DNA of 64,000 nucleotides. Source: Mytilus trossulus. Taxonomy: Eukaryota > Mollusca > Bivalvia > Mytilida > Mytilidae. This document shows, piece by piece, positions 31,871 through 41,885 of this stretch. The stretch's first letter is position 1. Every line of letters begins with the position of its first letter. Made by a program: the position numbers and the translations under genes. The notes beneath the pieces are model-generated. The model saw only the letters and a list, made by a program, of their open reading frames with translations. It was not told the origin of the DNA and searched no databases. The stretch is taken from contig NW_026963295.1 in assembly GCF_036588685.1 (NCBI RefSeq), positions 4,588,001 through 4,652,000 of the forward strand, in the 5' to 3' direction.

Positions 31871-32000
31871 GTTGTTTGGGGAATTGTTTGTGAGTGGGTT
31901 GCCTAACATGCCCATGCTTTACATTTTATGTGCCTGTTGTTTGGGAAATTGTTTGTGAGTGGGTTGCCTAACATGCCCATGCTTTACATTGTATGTGCCT
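31871..32000 (+). repeat. 65-bp tandem duplication
   Basis: Units 31871-31935 and 31936-32000 start GTTGTTTGGG and differ at only a couple of positions. Confidence 0.9.
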
Positions 32001-32134
32001 GTCCAAACAATACAATGGTAATTCAATGGCTGTTGTTGATTCTGTATTAACTAATTGATTTTATTTATTTTAACTAATGGTTTTATACAAATAAACCAGG
32101 ACATTGTTTTTGACGTTTGAATCTATTTTGTCTA

Positions 32135-32210
32135 ATAGGAACTTTTTATAGCTTACTATACGGTTATGGGATTTGTTCATTGTTAAAAGCCGTTTCATGC
32201 ATACAAAAAA
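32135..32210 (-). repeat. interspersed repeat C fragment
   Basis: Reverse complement contains the TATAGCTTACTATACGG-type middle section of repeat C with the GGGATTTGTTCATTGTTAA landmark in plus orientation partly rearranged. Short and diverged. Confidence 0.35.
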
Positions 32211-32573
32211 GTAACTGACAAATGCATATATATATATAGCTCGCAGATGTATACTAGCACGAAACCATGATGCAAAGTCGATATATAAAAAAATCTGAAA
32301 AGGTACAGGCGACATTAAATCATGCTTAAAACTTAGAGGAGTTAAGGGGCCGGCCATTAGGGGAAGAGGTATATAATTTTCTTGGCATTAAAAGTACTTC
32401 CAAAATTGTTGTTTGCAACACAGCTTAAAAATGAATATTTGCCTTACAAAACACAGGGAATAATTGTGCACAAAAATGAATATAGATAATATAAAAATAA
32501 GATTGCAAAGTATACAAGTCACCACCAGTAACCAAATGACATTAGAAGTTAACAATTATATGTAACCATATCA

Positions 32574-32677
32574 TACTGTCAACCATCTTCGCTAGCCAAG
32601 GCTTACGATCCAGTTATTCTAAGGGTCTGAGGGGACTGGCCGGATCGTAACCCTTGGCTGGCGAATATGACTGTAAA
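32574..32677. repeat. foldback (hairpin) element
   Basis: Left arm about 32574-32612 and right arm about 32639-32677 are inverted copies with the shared cores CGCTAGCCAAGG / CCTTGGCTGGCG and TACGATCC / GGATCGTA, loop about 26 bp. Looks like a small non-autonomous foldback element. Confidence 0.7.
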
Positions 32678-33539
32678 GCAGCCTTGCAACAGTTGAAAAT
32701 GAATATGACATCCGTAAAAAAAAAATCTTTACAATCCCATCTCCCAAAAATCAATTGATAATCCCAACGAATAGTCCCAAAATGATTTTACGAATAGGAC
32801 GTTTCTGCAAAACTCCAATCATCGCTAAAAAAACATAAAGTCGAACGGAATTAATTTGAATTATAAGGATGCATGTACAGTGAATTACAAAAATACGTTT
32901 TATTCATAAGTTTACTTAATCTACTACATGCTGAAGTACTTACGTACACAAGAAGTTAATCCGAATAATGCAGAAAAATGTTTGGTTCTTATTTTATTAC
33001 TTTGAATGAGTACGATGAGAGCAATACTGAAAAGCGTTCCGTTTTTATACAAAAAAAAGCATTCAGTTGTCATAGCATAAATAAATATTGTTATTGGAGA
33101 AAATTAAAAACGTCAAAGTCCGAGACAACCTGAGTGAGAGAAATAACAAATTAACGAATAGCGAGCGAAATGTTAAATATCATGCTTCACTTCTTTTCTA
33201 AACATCCATTGTTATTGAAATAAAAAGCAACGTTCTACATTCTCAACTATCAATTGCAACGGTCTACATTCTTCATATATATAGGTCAGCAAAAAAAAAA
33301 TCGGTATTCAAAATTTTTCATCAAATATTGTATTTAAATTCATAAAATTGCCTTTTAAATTTTTAAACAATGTATTTAAAATTTTCAAACATTGTTTAAA
33401 TACATTTATAGAAAATATATTTCCTTTCGTGTTTATTTTCTGTTATAAAGTTTTAAGTTCTCTACCATCGATTGCAACGGTCTACATGTTCACCCTATAG
33501 GCTAGAAAAGAAAATGGGTATTCAAAACTATTCTGTAAC
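32678..33539. other. AT-rich region with two imperfect short repeats
   Basis: Two related blocks (near 33245-33320 and 33465-33535) share ATTGCAACGGTCTACAT and GGTATTCAAAA. No gene seen. Confidence 0.4.
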
Positions 33540-33840
33540 ATATTTAACCTCGCCACATTCTTTATGTATGTGTCTGTCCAAAGTCTTTAATTGAGTGGTT
33601 GTCGTTTCTTGATCTGTTGCATATTTGTTTTTCGTTTATATATGTACATAAAATAGGCCGTTAGTTTTTCTCGTTTGAATTGTATTACATTTGTCGGGGC
33701 CTTTTATAGTTGATTATGCGGTATGGACTGTGATACTTGTTGAAGGCCGTACGGTGACCTTTGATTGTTAATTTCTGTGTCATTTGGTTTCTTGTGAAGA
33801 TTTGTCTCGTTGGCAATCATACCACATCTTTTTTTTTTTG
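33540..33840 (+). repeat. interspersed repeats D then C
   Basis: CCTCGCCACATTC start (D), then GGCCGTTAGTTTTTCTCG through CACATCTTTTT (C). The same D-C order appears at 3480-3830, so they may be one longer element. Confidence 0.65.
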
Positions 33841-34037
33841 TATTTACTCCTCATTATGATCATCCATTCACTAAGATTGGTCCAATATGGCCTGCTAGTT
33901 CTTATGGAGAAGATTTTCAAAGATTTGTCCATTGGAGCCTATGTTAAACGTCGTTGGACTCCTAATACTCGAGCCTAATGAATCCCCTGACGTTCGCCTA
34001 TCACCTAAGGAAGTTGACTGTGTCTAATATTATACTA

Positions 34038-34171
34038 ATATAGCCTTTATATGAGGTCGATACAAGGATATATTGACCTGAAAGAAGTATATTGACTGAG
34101 GACGAAGTCCGAGGTCGATATACTTCTTTGGGTCGATATATCCTGTTTTGACCTCATACAAAGGCTATATT
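34038..34171. repeat. long-armed foldback element
   Basis: Arms of about 59 bp (34038-34096 and 34112-34171) are near-perfect inverted copies around a small GAGGACGAAGTCCG centre, which is itself partly palindromic. Likely a MITE-like foldback. Confidence 0.75.
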
Positions 34172-34630
34172 TGTTATATTATTAATTTCCGACCATATTT
34201 GTATCAAAATCGTCATTTAGGTTTGTTGGAATTTTATAGATATTACATTGTCTCCTTGACAATAACAACATATTAGTTGTTATTTCATTTACCTGTTTTT
34301 TGGGACATCCTTATGTATTTGAAGATTTTTTTCACAATATCCTGTAATATATTACATGACGTCACAAAGTATATCGGGTTTTTAGATATTCTAAAAATAA
34401 CCGTGCGATATGCTTTTTGCCGGTCAATATGCTTTTTGCTATCCGCCGTTTTCTCTCTACCTTCGAAAATATAGTTTAACATGTGACTATCCCTAAACGA
34501 ATCAAATTTGTCAAAATATATACGAATTAATAATATTTCACGGAATTGGCTATACTTTTTGGACCTTTTGGATTATAGCTCTTCATCTTTTATATATATA
34601 AGCTTTGGATTTCAAATATATTGGCCACGA

Positions 34631-34674
34631 GCATCACTGAAGAGACATGTATTGTCGAAATACGCATCTGGTGC
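34631..34674 (+). ncRNA. hammerhead ribozyme, array copy 1
   Basis: Stem I GCATCA/TGGTGC (6 pairs including one G-U), core CTGAAGA (fits CTGANGA), stem II GACA/TGTC around TGTAT, GAAA, stem III T-A plus the closing A-T pair with an ACGC loop, triplet ATC. Predicted cleavage between 34668 and 34669. Stem III is only two pairs, as in minimal metazoan type I hammerheads. Confidence 0.7.
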
Positions 34675-34980
34675 AAGAAAATTGGTACCGTTAATTTAAT
34701 TACTACCACTGGGTCGATGCCTCTGCTGGTGGACTATTAGTCCCCGAGGGTATCACCAGCCCAGTAGCCAGTACTTCGTTACTGGCATGAAAATACGGAT
34801 TTATTGTGTTATTAAAATTTGCTGTTACAAAATATTAGAAATTATTATAAATTAAGGAATGTATCTCCCTCATGCATAGCTCTGATTCCTTTCACGGAAT
34901 TGGCTATACTTTTTGGACCTTTTAGATTATAGCTCTTCATCTTTTATATAAGCTTTGGATTTCAAATATTTTGGCCACGA

Positions 34981-35024
34981 GCATCACTGAAGAGACATGT
35001 ATTGTCGAAATACGCATCTGGTGC
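34981..35024 (+). ncRNA. hammerhead ribozyme, array copy 2
   Basis: Identical motif to copy 1. Predicted cleavage between 35018 and 35019, which would define a 350-nt monomer with copy 1. Confidence 0.7.
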
Positions 35025-35329
35025 AAGAAAATTGGTACCGTTAATTTAATTACTACCACTGGGTCGATGCCTCTGCTGGTGGACTATTAGTCCCCGAGGG
35101 TATCATCAGCCCAGTAGCCAGTACTTCGGTACTGGCATGAAAATACGGATTTATTGTGTTATTAAAATTTGCTGTTACAAAATATTAGAAATTATTATAA
35201 ATTAAGGAATGTATCTCCCTCATGCATAGCTCTGATCCTTTCACGGAATTGGCTATACTTTTTGGACCTTTTGGATTATAGCTCTTCATCTTTTGTATAA
35301 GCTTTGGATTTCAAATATTTTGGCCACGA

Positions 35330-35373
35330 ACATCACTGAAGAGACATGTATTGTCGAAATACGCATCTGGTGC
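35330..35373 (+). ncRNA. hammerhead ribozyme, array copy 3
   Basis: As copy 1 but the first base of stem I is A, losing the outermost pair; the core is intact. Predicted cleavage between 35367 and 35368. Confidence 0.65.
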
Positions 35374-35678
35374 AAGAAAATTGGTACCGTTAATTTAATT
35401 ACTACCACTGGGTCGATGCCTCTGCTGGTGGACTATTAGTCCCCGAGGGTATCACCAGCCCAGTAGCCAGTACTTCGGTACTGGCATGAAAATACGGATT
35501 TATTGTGTTATTAAAATGTGCTGTTACAAAATATTAGAAATTATTATAAATTAAGGAATGTATCTCCCTCATGCATAGCTCTGATTCCTTTCACGGAATT
35601 GGCTATACTTTTTGGACCTTTTGGATTATAGCTCTTCATCTTTTATATAAGCTTTGGATTTCAAAAATTTGGCCACGA

Positions 35679-35722
35679 GCATCACTGAAGAGACATGTAT
35701 TGTCGAAATGCGCATCTGGTGC
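35679..35722 (+). ncRNA. hammerhead ribozyme, array copy 4
   Basis: As copy 1 with one change in the stem III loop (GCGC for ACGC), which does not affect the core. Predicted cleavage between 35716 and 35717. Confidence 0.65.
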
Positions 35723-35750
35723 AAGAAAATTGGTACCGTTAATTTAATTA

Positions 35751-36395
35751 TATGGGTCCTATTCGACTTAATTATGAAATAAAGTTTTATCATGTGCAGA
35801 CATATAGAGTAAATAACTTTAATATCAATCAAGCTTGATTGAATTCAGAGTTTGTCATTCTCAAAAAGAAAATGAATATGTTTACAATAGGGTTTTGATA
35901 AAACTTTGTCCTCACTAGCGGCCATATTTAACTTCGGATCATGTCAAACGCAACAGCTCTTTTTAAAGACATCGGATACTAGGTACACAATGTATATTTA
36001 TACTAAGTTTAAACTCAGAGAAGAATATTTTGAACATTTTTAAGGTCCCTTGGCGGTCATGAGTTTTAACCAATTTGTAACTATAAGTAACATCACTTGA
36101 ATAGGACCTTATAGTGCACACCTATGTCAAGTTTGATTCAATTCTGATAAGTGGTTCTTAAAATAAAGATGAAAATGTTGTTTCCCATACTGTTTCAATG
36201 CTCTAAGTAACAAGGCTAAGGTTGTTATAATGATATAGCGATGTCGTTATTACGACATAATTTTTTTTTTAATGGCCCTTATCGGCTTCCGTAATTCTTC
36301 ACATATTGTATTTTAAATTTTCAAACATTTTATTATAAATTTATAAGAAAATACATTTCTTCTATCGCAAGAATATTACATTGTGTATTTACATA
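35751..36395. other. unassigned sequence after the retrozyme array
   Basis: Contains phrases I associate with mussel repeats (CACTAGCGGCCATATTTAAC near 35915), but no second copy exists in this window. No gene. Confidence 0.35.
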
Positions 36396-36590
36396 AATAA
36401 GGCCGTTAGTTTTCTTTTTTAAATTGTTTTACATTGTCATTTTGGGGGTTTTATAGCTGACTATACAGTATGGGTTTTGCTCATTGTTGAAGGCCGTACG
36501 ATGGCCTATAGTTGTTAGTTTCTGTGTCATTTTGGTCTCTTGTGGAGAGTTGTCTCATTTGGCAATCAATCCACATCTTCTTTTTTATAT
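36396..36590 (+). repeat. interspersed repeat C
   Basis: Complete copy from GGCCGTTAGTTTTC to CCACATCTTC, one of the least diverged in the window. Confidence 0.7.
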
Positions 36591-36989
36591 TAAACAAATT
36601 AAGCGAAAAAATAGAAAGACAACTTTATAATTAGTTTTGTATGAGTAGAAACATTTTCAACTTTTTACATGCCTTTTAATTCAGGTGATCTAATATATCG
36701 AACCCAAATTTAGTACGCACACACAAGTACCATATAATTGTCATGTTATCTTCTGACTAAACCCACACAACCTTTTTGTTTCATTGGCCCAAAATATATT
36801 TGAATGTTATCGTATATATGGCATTGTATAGTTGATCAATACGTTACCAAATATTAAAATAAATTATTGTTGTTTGTTAAACAATTTCAAATACCCGTAT
36901 AATTCAATGAAGATGATCTCATGTAGTCAAAGGTGTCATGGGTTAATGTTGATTGCCTGAATTGAAATGCACATGTTGTACTGCTACAC

Positions 36990-37490
36990 ATCTTTCCCGG
37001 GTTATAACTTGTTTAACCCCGCCACATTCTATATATGCTTATCCAAAGTCATGAGCCTGTAATTGAGTTATGGTTGTTGTGTGTTGCTGTTTAACGTATT
37101 TTTTTTTTTCGTTTATTGATTTTATATTGTGTTCTTGTGTTGTGTTGTATACCACTGTCCAATGTTAGAGGGAGGGTTGACGCCTTTAAGCTAGTGTTAC
37201 TTTGCCACATTCTATTTGTGTCTGTCTAAAGTCAGGAGTCTGTAATTGAGTGGTGGTTGTTGTTTAGTGCTGTTAATCATACATATTTGTTTTTTTCTCT
37301 TTTATTGTTTTGCATAGTTTGTTCTTGTGTTGTACTGTTACACCACTGTCCACGGTTAGGGAAGGGTTGGTGCGTTCAAACAAGTGTAACCCCGCCCCAT
37401 TTTAATTGTGCCTGTCCATGAGTCATGAGCCTGTATTAGAGTGGTGGTTGCTGATTGTTGTTATCGTCATATTTGTTTTTTTTCCTTCAG
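36990..37490 (+). repeat. repeat D, three tandem-like copies
   Basis: Three successive versions of CCCCGCCACATTC ... GTCATGAGCCTGTAATTGAGT ... GTTGTTG, near 37010, 37200 and 37385, about 190 bp apart. Confidence 0.6.
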
Positions 37491-37592
37491 GGAATGACTA
37501 TTTAACTTAGGTAGGGATATGGTTTTTTTTCCTATAAAAAATAGTGTGGTCATGCAAGCAGATGAGAAAAATTAATATTCTGAATCTAGATT

Positions 37593-37718
37593 TAAATTTC
37601 CTCAATCTAATTAAAATATAGATCTAGGATTTCGTTATACTACGTTATACTATATATGAGCAATGAGTTGTATAACGTAATATAACGAAATCAGAGATTT
37701 ATATTTTAATTAGATTGG
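37593..37718. repeat. palindromic foldback element
   Basis: Left arm CAATCTAATTAAAATATAGA ... GATTTCGTTATAC and right arm GTATAACG ... GAAATC ... ATTTTAATTAGATTG mirror each other around a loop near 37651-37668. Arms about 50-55 bp. Confidence 0.75.
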
Positions 37719-37975
37719 ATTTTCCCTATACTTAATAGTGTAAAATTTTGAAGAAGAAAACTAATTTGATTGATATCGCCGGAAAGCTTAGAAAGAAATC
37801 AGTCAGTTATTTTGTATACAATTCTTTTAATTTTTGTAGTAATTCTAGATATATATTTTAGCACCCTATTATTCTTCATTCTGTTTTTTTTACCATTTTT
37901 CACTGTTCTTTAATACATTTTTTGAAGGATGGATTGACGTGAAAACGAACGAGACAGCAATTTGCTTGTAACTTT

Positions 37976-38210
37976 TTATAGATAAAACGTTCCGAGATAT
38001 ATACAATTAAAACTATGTACACTTGGCTGCTGTCTATGGTGTTGATTTCTGGTGCACATTATGGTTGATAGTGCACTGTGGATCCTTCTATTGCCAGAGC
38101 TTCTGTTGGAATAAGAATTCTGCAGAATAATTGTTATTGTAAAAGATAAAGAAAATGCCATTATGAATAATATAAAGAATATAAAAATTAAAAGCCACCT
38201 CCCCCTCCTC
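37976..38210 (-). other. possible membrane-anchor exon (minus strand)
   Basis: Open frame starting MRRGRWLLIFIFFILFIMAF, a basic start followed by a 20-residue hydrophobic helix, then a polar segment. This fits the anchor of a type II membrane protein, but there is no partner exon, no homology recognised and no clear donor. It could be chance in AT-rich DNA. Confidence 0.2.
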
Positions 38211-38374
38211 ATTTCCAGTTCCTGACAAATACTAAACAATAAAGCCTATGTATAATACAATTGATATATGTCGCTGGTGTGACGTAAGGGGTCACGTAAG
38301 ATCATAAAATTTAGGTAGTTACATTCATTCATATGCATATTCATGAATATTTAGTTCTCAGGAACTTTGAGAAT

Positions 38375-40675
38375 TCATTTTTGGTCACCTGAAAGCCAAG
38401 TAAGCTTTTCTCATCATTTGGCATCCGTCGTCGTCTGTCGTCCTCCGTCGTCATTAACTTTTACAAAAATCTTCTCCTCTGAATCTACGGGGCCTAATTG
38501 AACCAAACTTGGCCACAATCATCATTGGGTATCTAGTTTTAAAATTGTGTTCGATGACCAGGCCAATCAACCAAGATGGCCGACATAGCTAAAAAAAAAC
38601 ATAGGGGTAAAATGTAGATTGTGGCTTGTAACTCTGAAACAAAAGCATTTAGAGCAAATCTGATATGGGGGTTAAATTGATTATCAAGTCAAGATCTATC
38701 TGCTCTGAAATTTTTAAATAAATCAGACAACCGGTTGTCTGGTTGCTGCCCCTGAATTGGTAATTTTAAGGAAATTTTGCCGTTTTTCGGTTATTATCTT
38801 GAATATTATTATATATAGATAAACTGTAATCAACATTAATATTCAGCAAAGTAAGATTTACAAATAAGTCAACATGTCAAAAATGGTCAGTTGACCCCTT
38901 CAGGAGTTATTGCCCTTTATAGTCATTTTTCCAATTTTTCGTAAATTTTTGTAATCTTCTACAAAAATCTTCTCTGAAACTAATTTAATCAAACTCAGCA
39001 ACACTCATTATAAGGGTATTTAGTTTTTAAAATGTGTGCGATGACCAGGCCAACCAATCAAGATGGCCGCCATGGCTAAAAATAGAACATAGGGGTAAAA
39101 TGTAGATTTATAGGCTTATAACTCTAAAACCAAAGCATTTAGAGCAAATCTGACATCGCGTTAAGTTTTTTATCAAGTCAATATATATCTAGCATGAAAT
39201 TTTCAGATGAATTGGACAACCGGTTATTGAGTTGCTGCCCCTGAATTGATAATTTAAGGGAAATTTTGCAAGTTTTGGTTATTATCTTGAATACTATTAT
39301 AGATAGAGATAAACTGTAATTAGCAATAATGGTCAGCAAAGTAAGATTTACAAATAAGTCAACATGACCAAAATGGTCAATTGGCCCCTTAAGGAGAAAC
39401 TGCCCTTTATAGTCAATTTTTATCAATTTTTTAGCTCACCTGGCCCGAAGGGCCAAGTGAGCTTTTCCCATCACTTGGCGTCCGGCGTCCGTCGTCGTCG
39501 TCCGTCGTCCGTCGTCGTCGTCGTCCGTCGTCGTTAGCTTTTAGAAAAATCTTCTCCTCTGAAACTACTTGGCCAAATTAAACCAAACTTGGCCACAATC
39601 ATAATTGGAGTATCTAGTTTAAAAAATGTGTGGCGTGACCCGGTCAACAAACCAAGATGGCCGCCACGGCTAAAAATAGAACATAGGGGTAAAATGCAGT
39701 TTTTGGCTTATAACTCAAAAACCAAAGCATTTAGAGCAAATCTGACATGGGGTTTAATTGTTTATCAGGTCAAGATCTATCTGCCCTGAAATTTTCAGAC
39801 GAATCAGACAAACCTTTGTTGGGTTGCTGCCCCTGAATTGGTAATTTTAAGGAAATTTTGCTGTTTTTGGTTATTATCTTGAATATTATTATAGATAGAG
39901 ATAAACTGTAAACAGCAATAATGTTCATCAAAGTAAGATTAACAAAAAAGTCAACATGACCGAAATGGTCAGTTGACCCCTTTAGGAGTTATTGCCCTTT
40001 ATAGTCAATTTTTTACCATTTTTCGTAAATCTAAGTTATCTTTTACAAAAATCTTCTCCTCTGAAACTTTTGGGCCAAATTAATCCAAACTTGGCCACAA
40101 TCATTATTGGGGTATCTAGTTTAAAAAATGTGTGGCGTGAATCGGTCAACCAACCAAGATGGCCGCCATGGCTAAAAATAGAACATAGGGGTAAAATGCA
40201 GTTTTTGGCTTATAACTCAAAAACCAAAACATTTAGAGCAAATCTGACCGGGGTTTAATTGTTTATCAGGTCAAGATCTATCTGCCCTGATATTTTCAGA
40301 CGAATCGGACAACCCTTTGTTGGGTTGCTGCCCCTGAATTGGTAATTTTAAGGAAATTTTGTAGGATTGACAAATAAGTCAACATAACCAAAATGGTCAA
40401 TTGACCCCCTAAGGAGTAATTGTCCTTTATAGTCAATGTTTAACACTTTTCATAAAATTGGTAAATTTTTATTAACATTTTCCACTGAAACTACTGGGCC
40501 AAGTTCATTATAGATAGAGATAATTGTAAGCAGCAAGACAGTTTATTACAGTAAGATTTACAAACACATCAATATCACCAAAACACAATTTTGTCATGAA
40601 TCCATCTGCTTCCTTTGTTTAATATTCACATAAACCAAGGTGAGCGACACAGGCTCTTAAGAGCCTCTAGTTTTA
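38375..40675 (+). mobile_element. bivalve-type modular repeat, about four tandem modules
   Basis: Modules of roughly 500-600 bp start near 38470, 38950, 39545 and 40045. They share landmarks: ATCTTCTCCTCTGAAAC, CCAAACTTGGCCACAATC, AAGATGGCCGCCATGGC, GCATTTAGAGCAAATCTGAC, GCTGCCCCTGAATTGG, GTCAACATGACCAAAATGG. Two heads with (CGTCGT)n runs lie at 38375-38455 and 39430-39540, the second opening with a palindrome (GCTCACCTGGCCC-GAA-GGGCCAAGTGAGC). The end at 40641-40674 has AGGCTCTTAAGAGCCT. Small ORFs inside are not genes. Likely a non-autonomous DNA element with a nested second copy. Confidence 0.6.
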
Positions 40676-41462
40676 ATTTGGTAAATTTTACAAAACTTAT
40701 TTTCCTCTGTAACGAAAAGGCCAAGTTTATTATAGATGGAGAAATTTGTAAGTAGCAAGAATGTTCAGTAAAGTACGATCTACAAATACATCACCATCCG
40801 GCTAAAACACAATCATTTGTCATGAATCCATCTGTGTAATTTGTTTAGTACTAAGAGCAAGGTGAGTTTTATGACTCTGAATATTTTGTAACTTTTACCA
40901 AAAAACTTCATTCATCAATCGGTGTTATTTGTGTAGTACATAGAGTAAGGTGAGTTTTATGAGTGAATATTTTACCAAAAAACTTCATTCATCAATCGAC
41001 TGTTATAAACTTTTCTAGTCAAAATTGTTTGTTTCTCTCAATTCGCTAAAAAAAAGATTGGAATAAATAATTTTGCTCATCATGTGGTCTTTTTTCATTG
41101 CCAGTGAGTACACGACCTAGAAAAGCTTCCCCTCAGCAGCGAGTCAGTACAAGTTAAATGCACCTTATTTCTTCTTATTATATGGGCGTTTTTTTTAATA
41201 AAAAAAGTATTTTCTTGTCCTAGCTACATTAAAAAAAATGTGTTTGATCTTTGCAAGTAATTTTTTGTGCAGTCAGAACATTGAATTAGATTTAACATTT
41301 TTAAGCAAAGAAACAGCTAATTTTTTAAAGGGATTGCTAAGATATTGATTCCTGAATGGTCCAAAACAACCAAAATGGCATGGGACTGTCCCTAGACCGC
41401 CCTGTTCAACATTCATACTCTAAAATATCGTAAAAAATGGTAGAAGTAAATGTTATTTTTAC

Positions 41463-41467
<5 letters not shown>
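40676..41467. other. decayed continuation of the modular repeat, then unassigned AT-rich DNA
   Basis: 40680-40870 retains weak module similarity (TATAGATGGAGAAATTTG, GTCATGAATCCATCTG). A short duplication (TTTACCAAAAAACTTCATTCATC) occurs at about 40895 and 40972. Beyond that, nothing recognised. Confidence 0.4.

Positions 41468-41496
<29 letters not shown>
41468..41496. repeat. (TA)n microsatellite
   Basis: Pure TA run immediately outside the left edge of the Penelope palindrome block. Confidence 0.9.
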
Positions 41497-41499
<3 letters not shown>

Positions 41500-41659
41500 T
41501 CTAAAAATAGCAACAATCAACATTCAATCTATCTAGGTGTGGATCAGTTTGTAAATAAACTGATGCAGTTACTAAATTGAATTATATAAGTGTCTAAGAA
41601 TGTAACTTTAACACACTAATGAGTGTTATAAAATTTGGTGTTATATTTTATATATTATT

Positions 41660-41700
41660 CACGCAATATTTCGCTAAACAAATTAGCTTCATCGGGCGTG
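41660..41700 (-). ncRNA. hammerhead-like motif, left Penelope arm
   Basis: Read on the minus strand: stem I CACGC/GCGTG, core CCGATGA (one change from CTGANGA), stem II GCTAA/TTAGC, GAAA, then TATT before stem I. Stem III is essentially absent in a monomer but could form in a dimer, as reported for Penelope-like elements. Activity is uncertain because of the core change. Confidence 0.45.
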
Positions 41701-41885
41701 TGCATCTATCTAGGTGAAATCGGATGCATGACAAAAAATATCTTTGTAGCTTGAGCTACACAAAAGTTTAACATATTGATTAATGATCTGTATAAAACAA
41801 ATTTTTGCCGTTTATTGTACATAAACATTTTTTCAAAAATTAAAACAAATAGTTGTTTTAATTAAATAGAAGTAAAATTTATGAG

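Larger units (their letters stand above)
34538..35750 (+). repeat. retrozyme-like tandem array, about 3.5 units of 349-354 bp
   Basis: Unit starts TTTCACGGAATTGGC at about 34537, 34890, 35239 and 35588. Units are nearly identical, and the last is cut after TTAATTTAATTA. Each unit includes a complete hammerhead ribozyme motif (spacing 350, 349, 349 bp) and a region with an internal inverted pair (GCCTCTGCTGGTGG ... CACCAGC). Tandem ~350-bp units each with a type I hammerhead are the hallmark of metazoan retrozymes, small non-autonomous retroelements that make circular RNAs. Confidence 0.75.

Noticed and set aside
39589-40258. Two similar ORFs (MATIIIGVSSLKNVW...)
   Set aside because: They are chance frames in successive modules of the same noncoding repeat.
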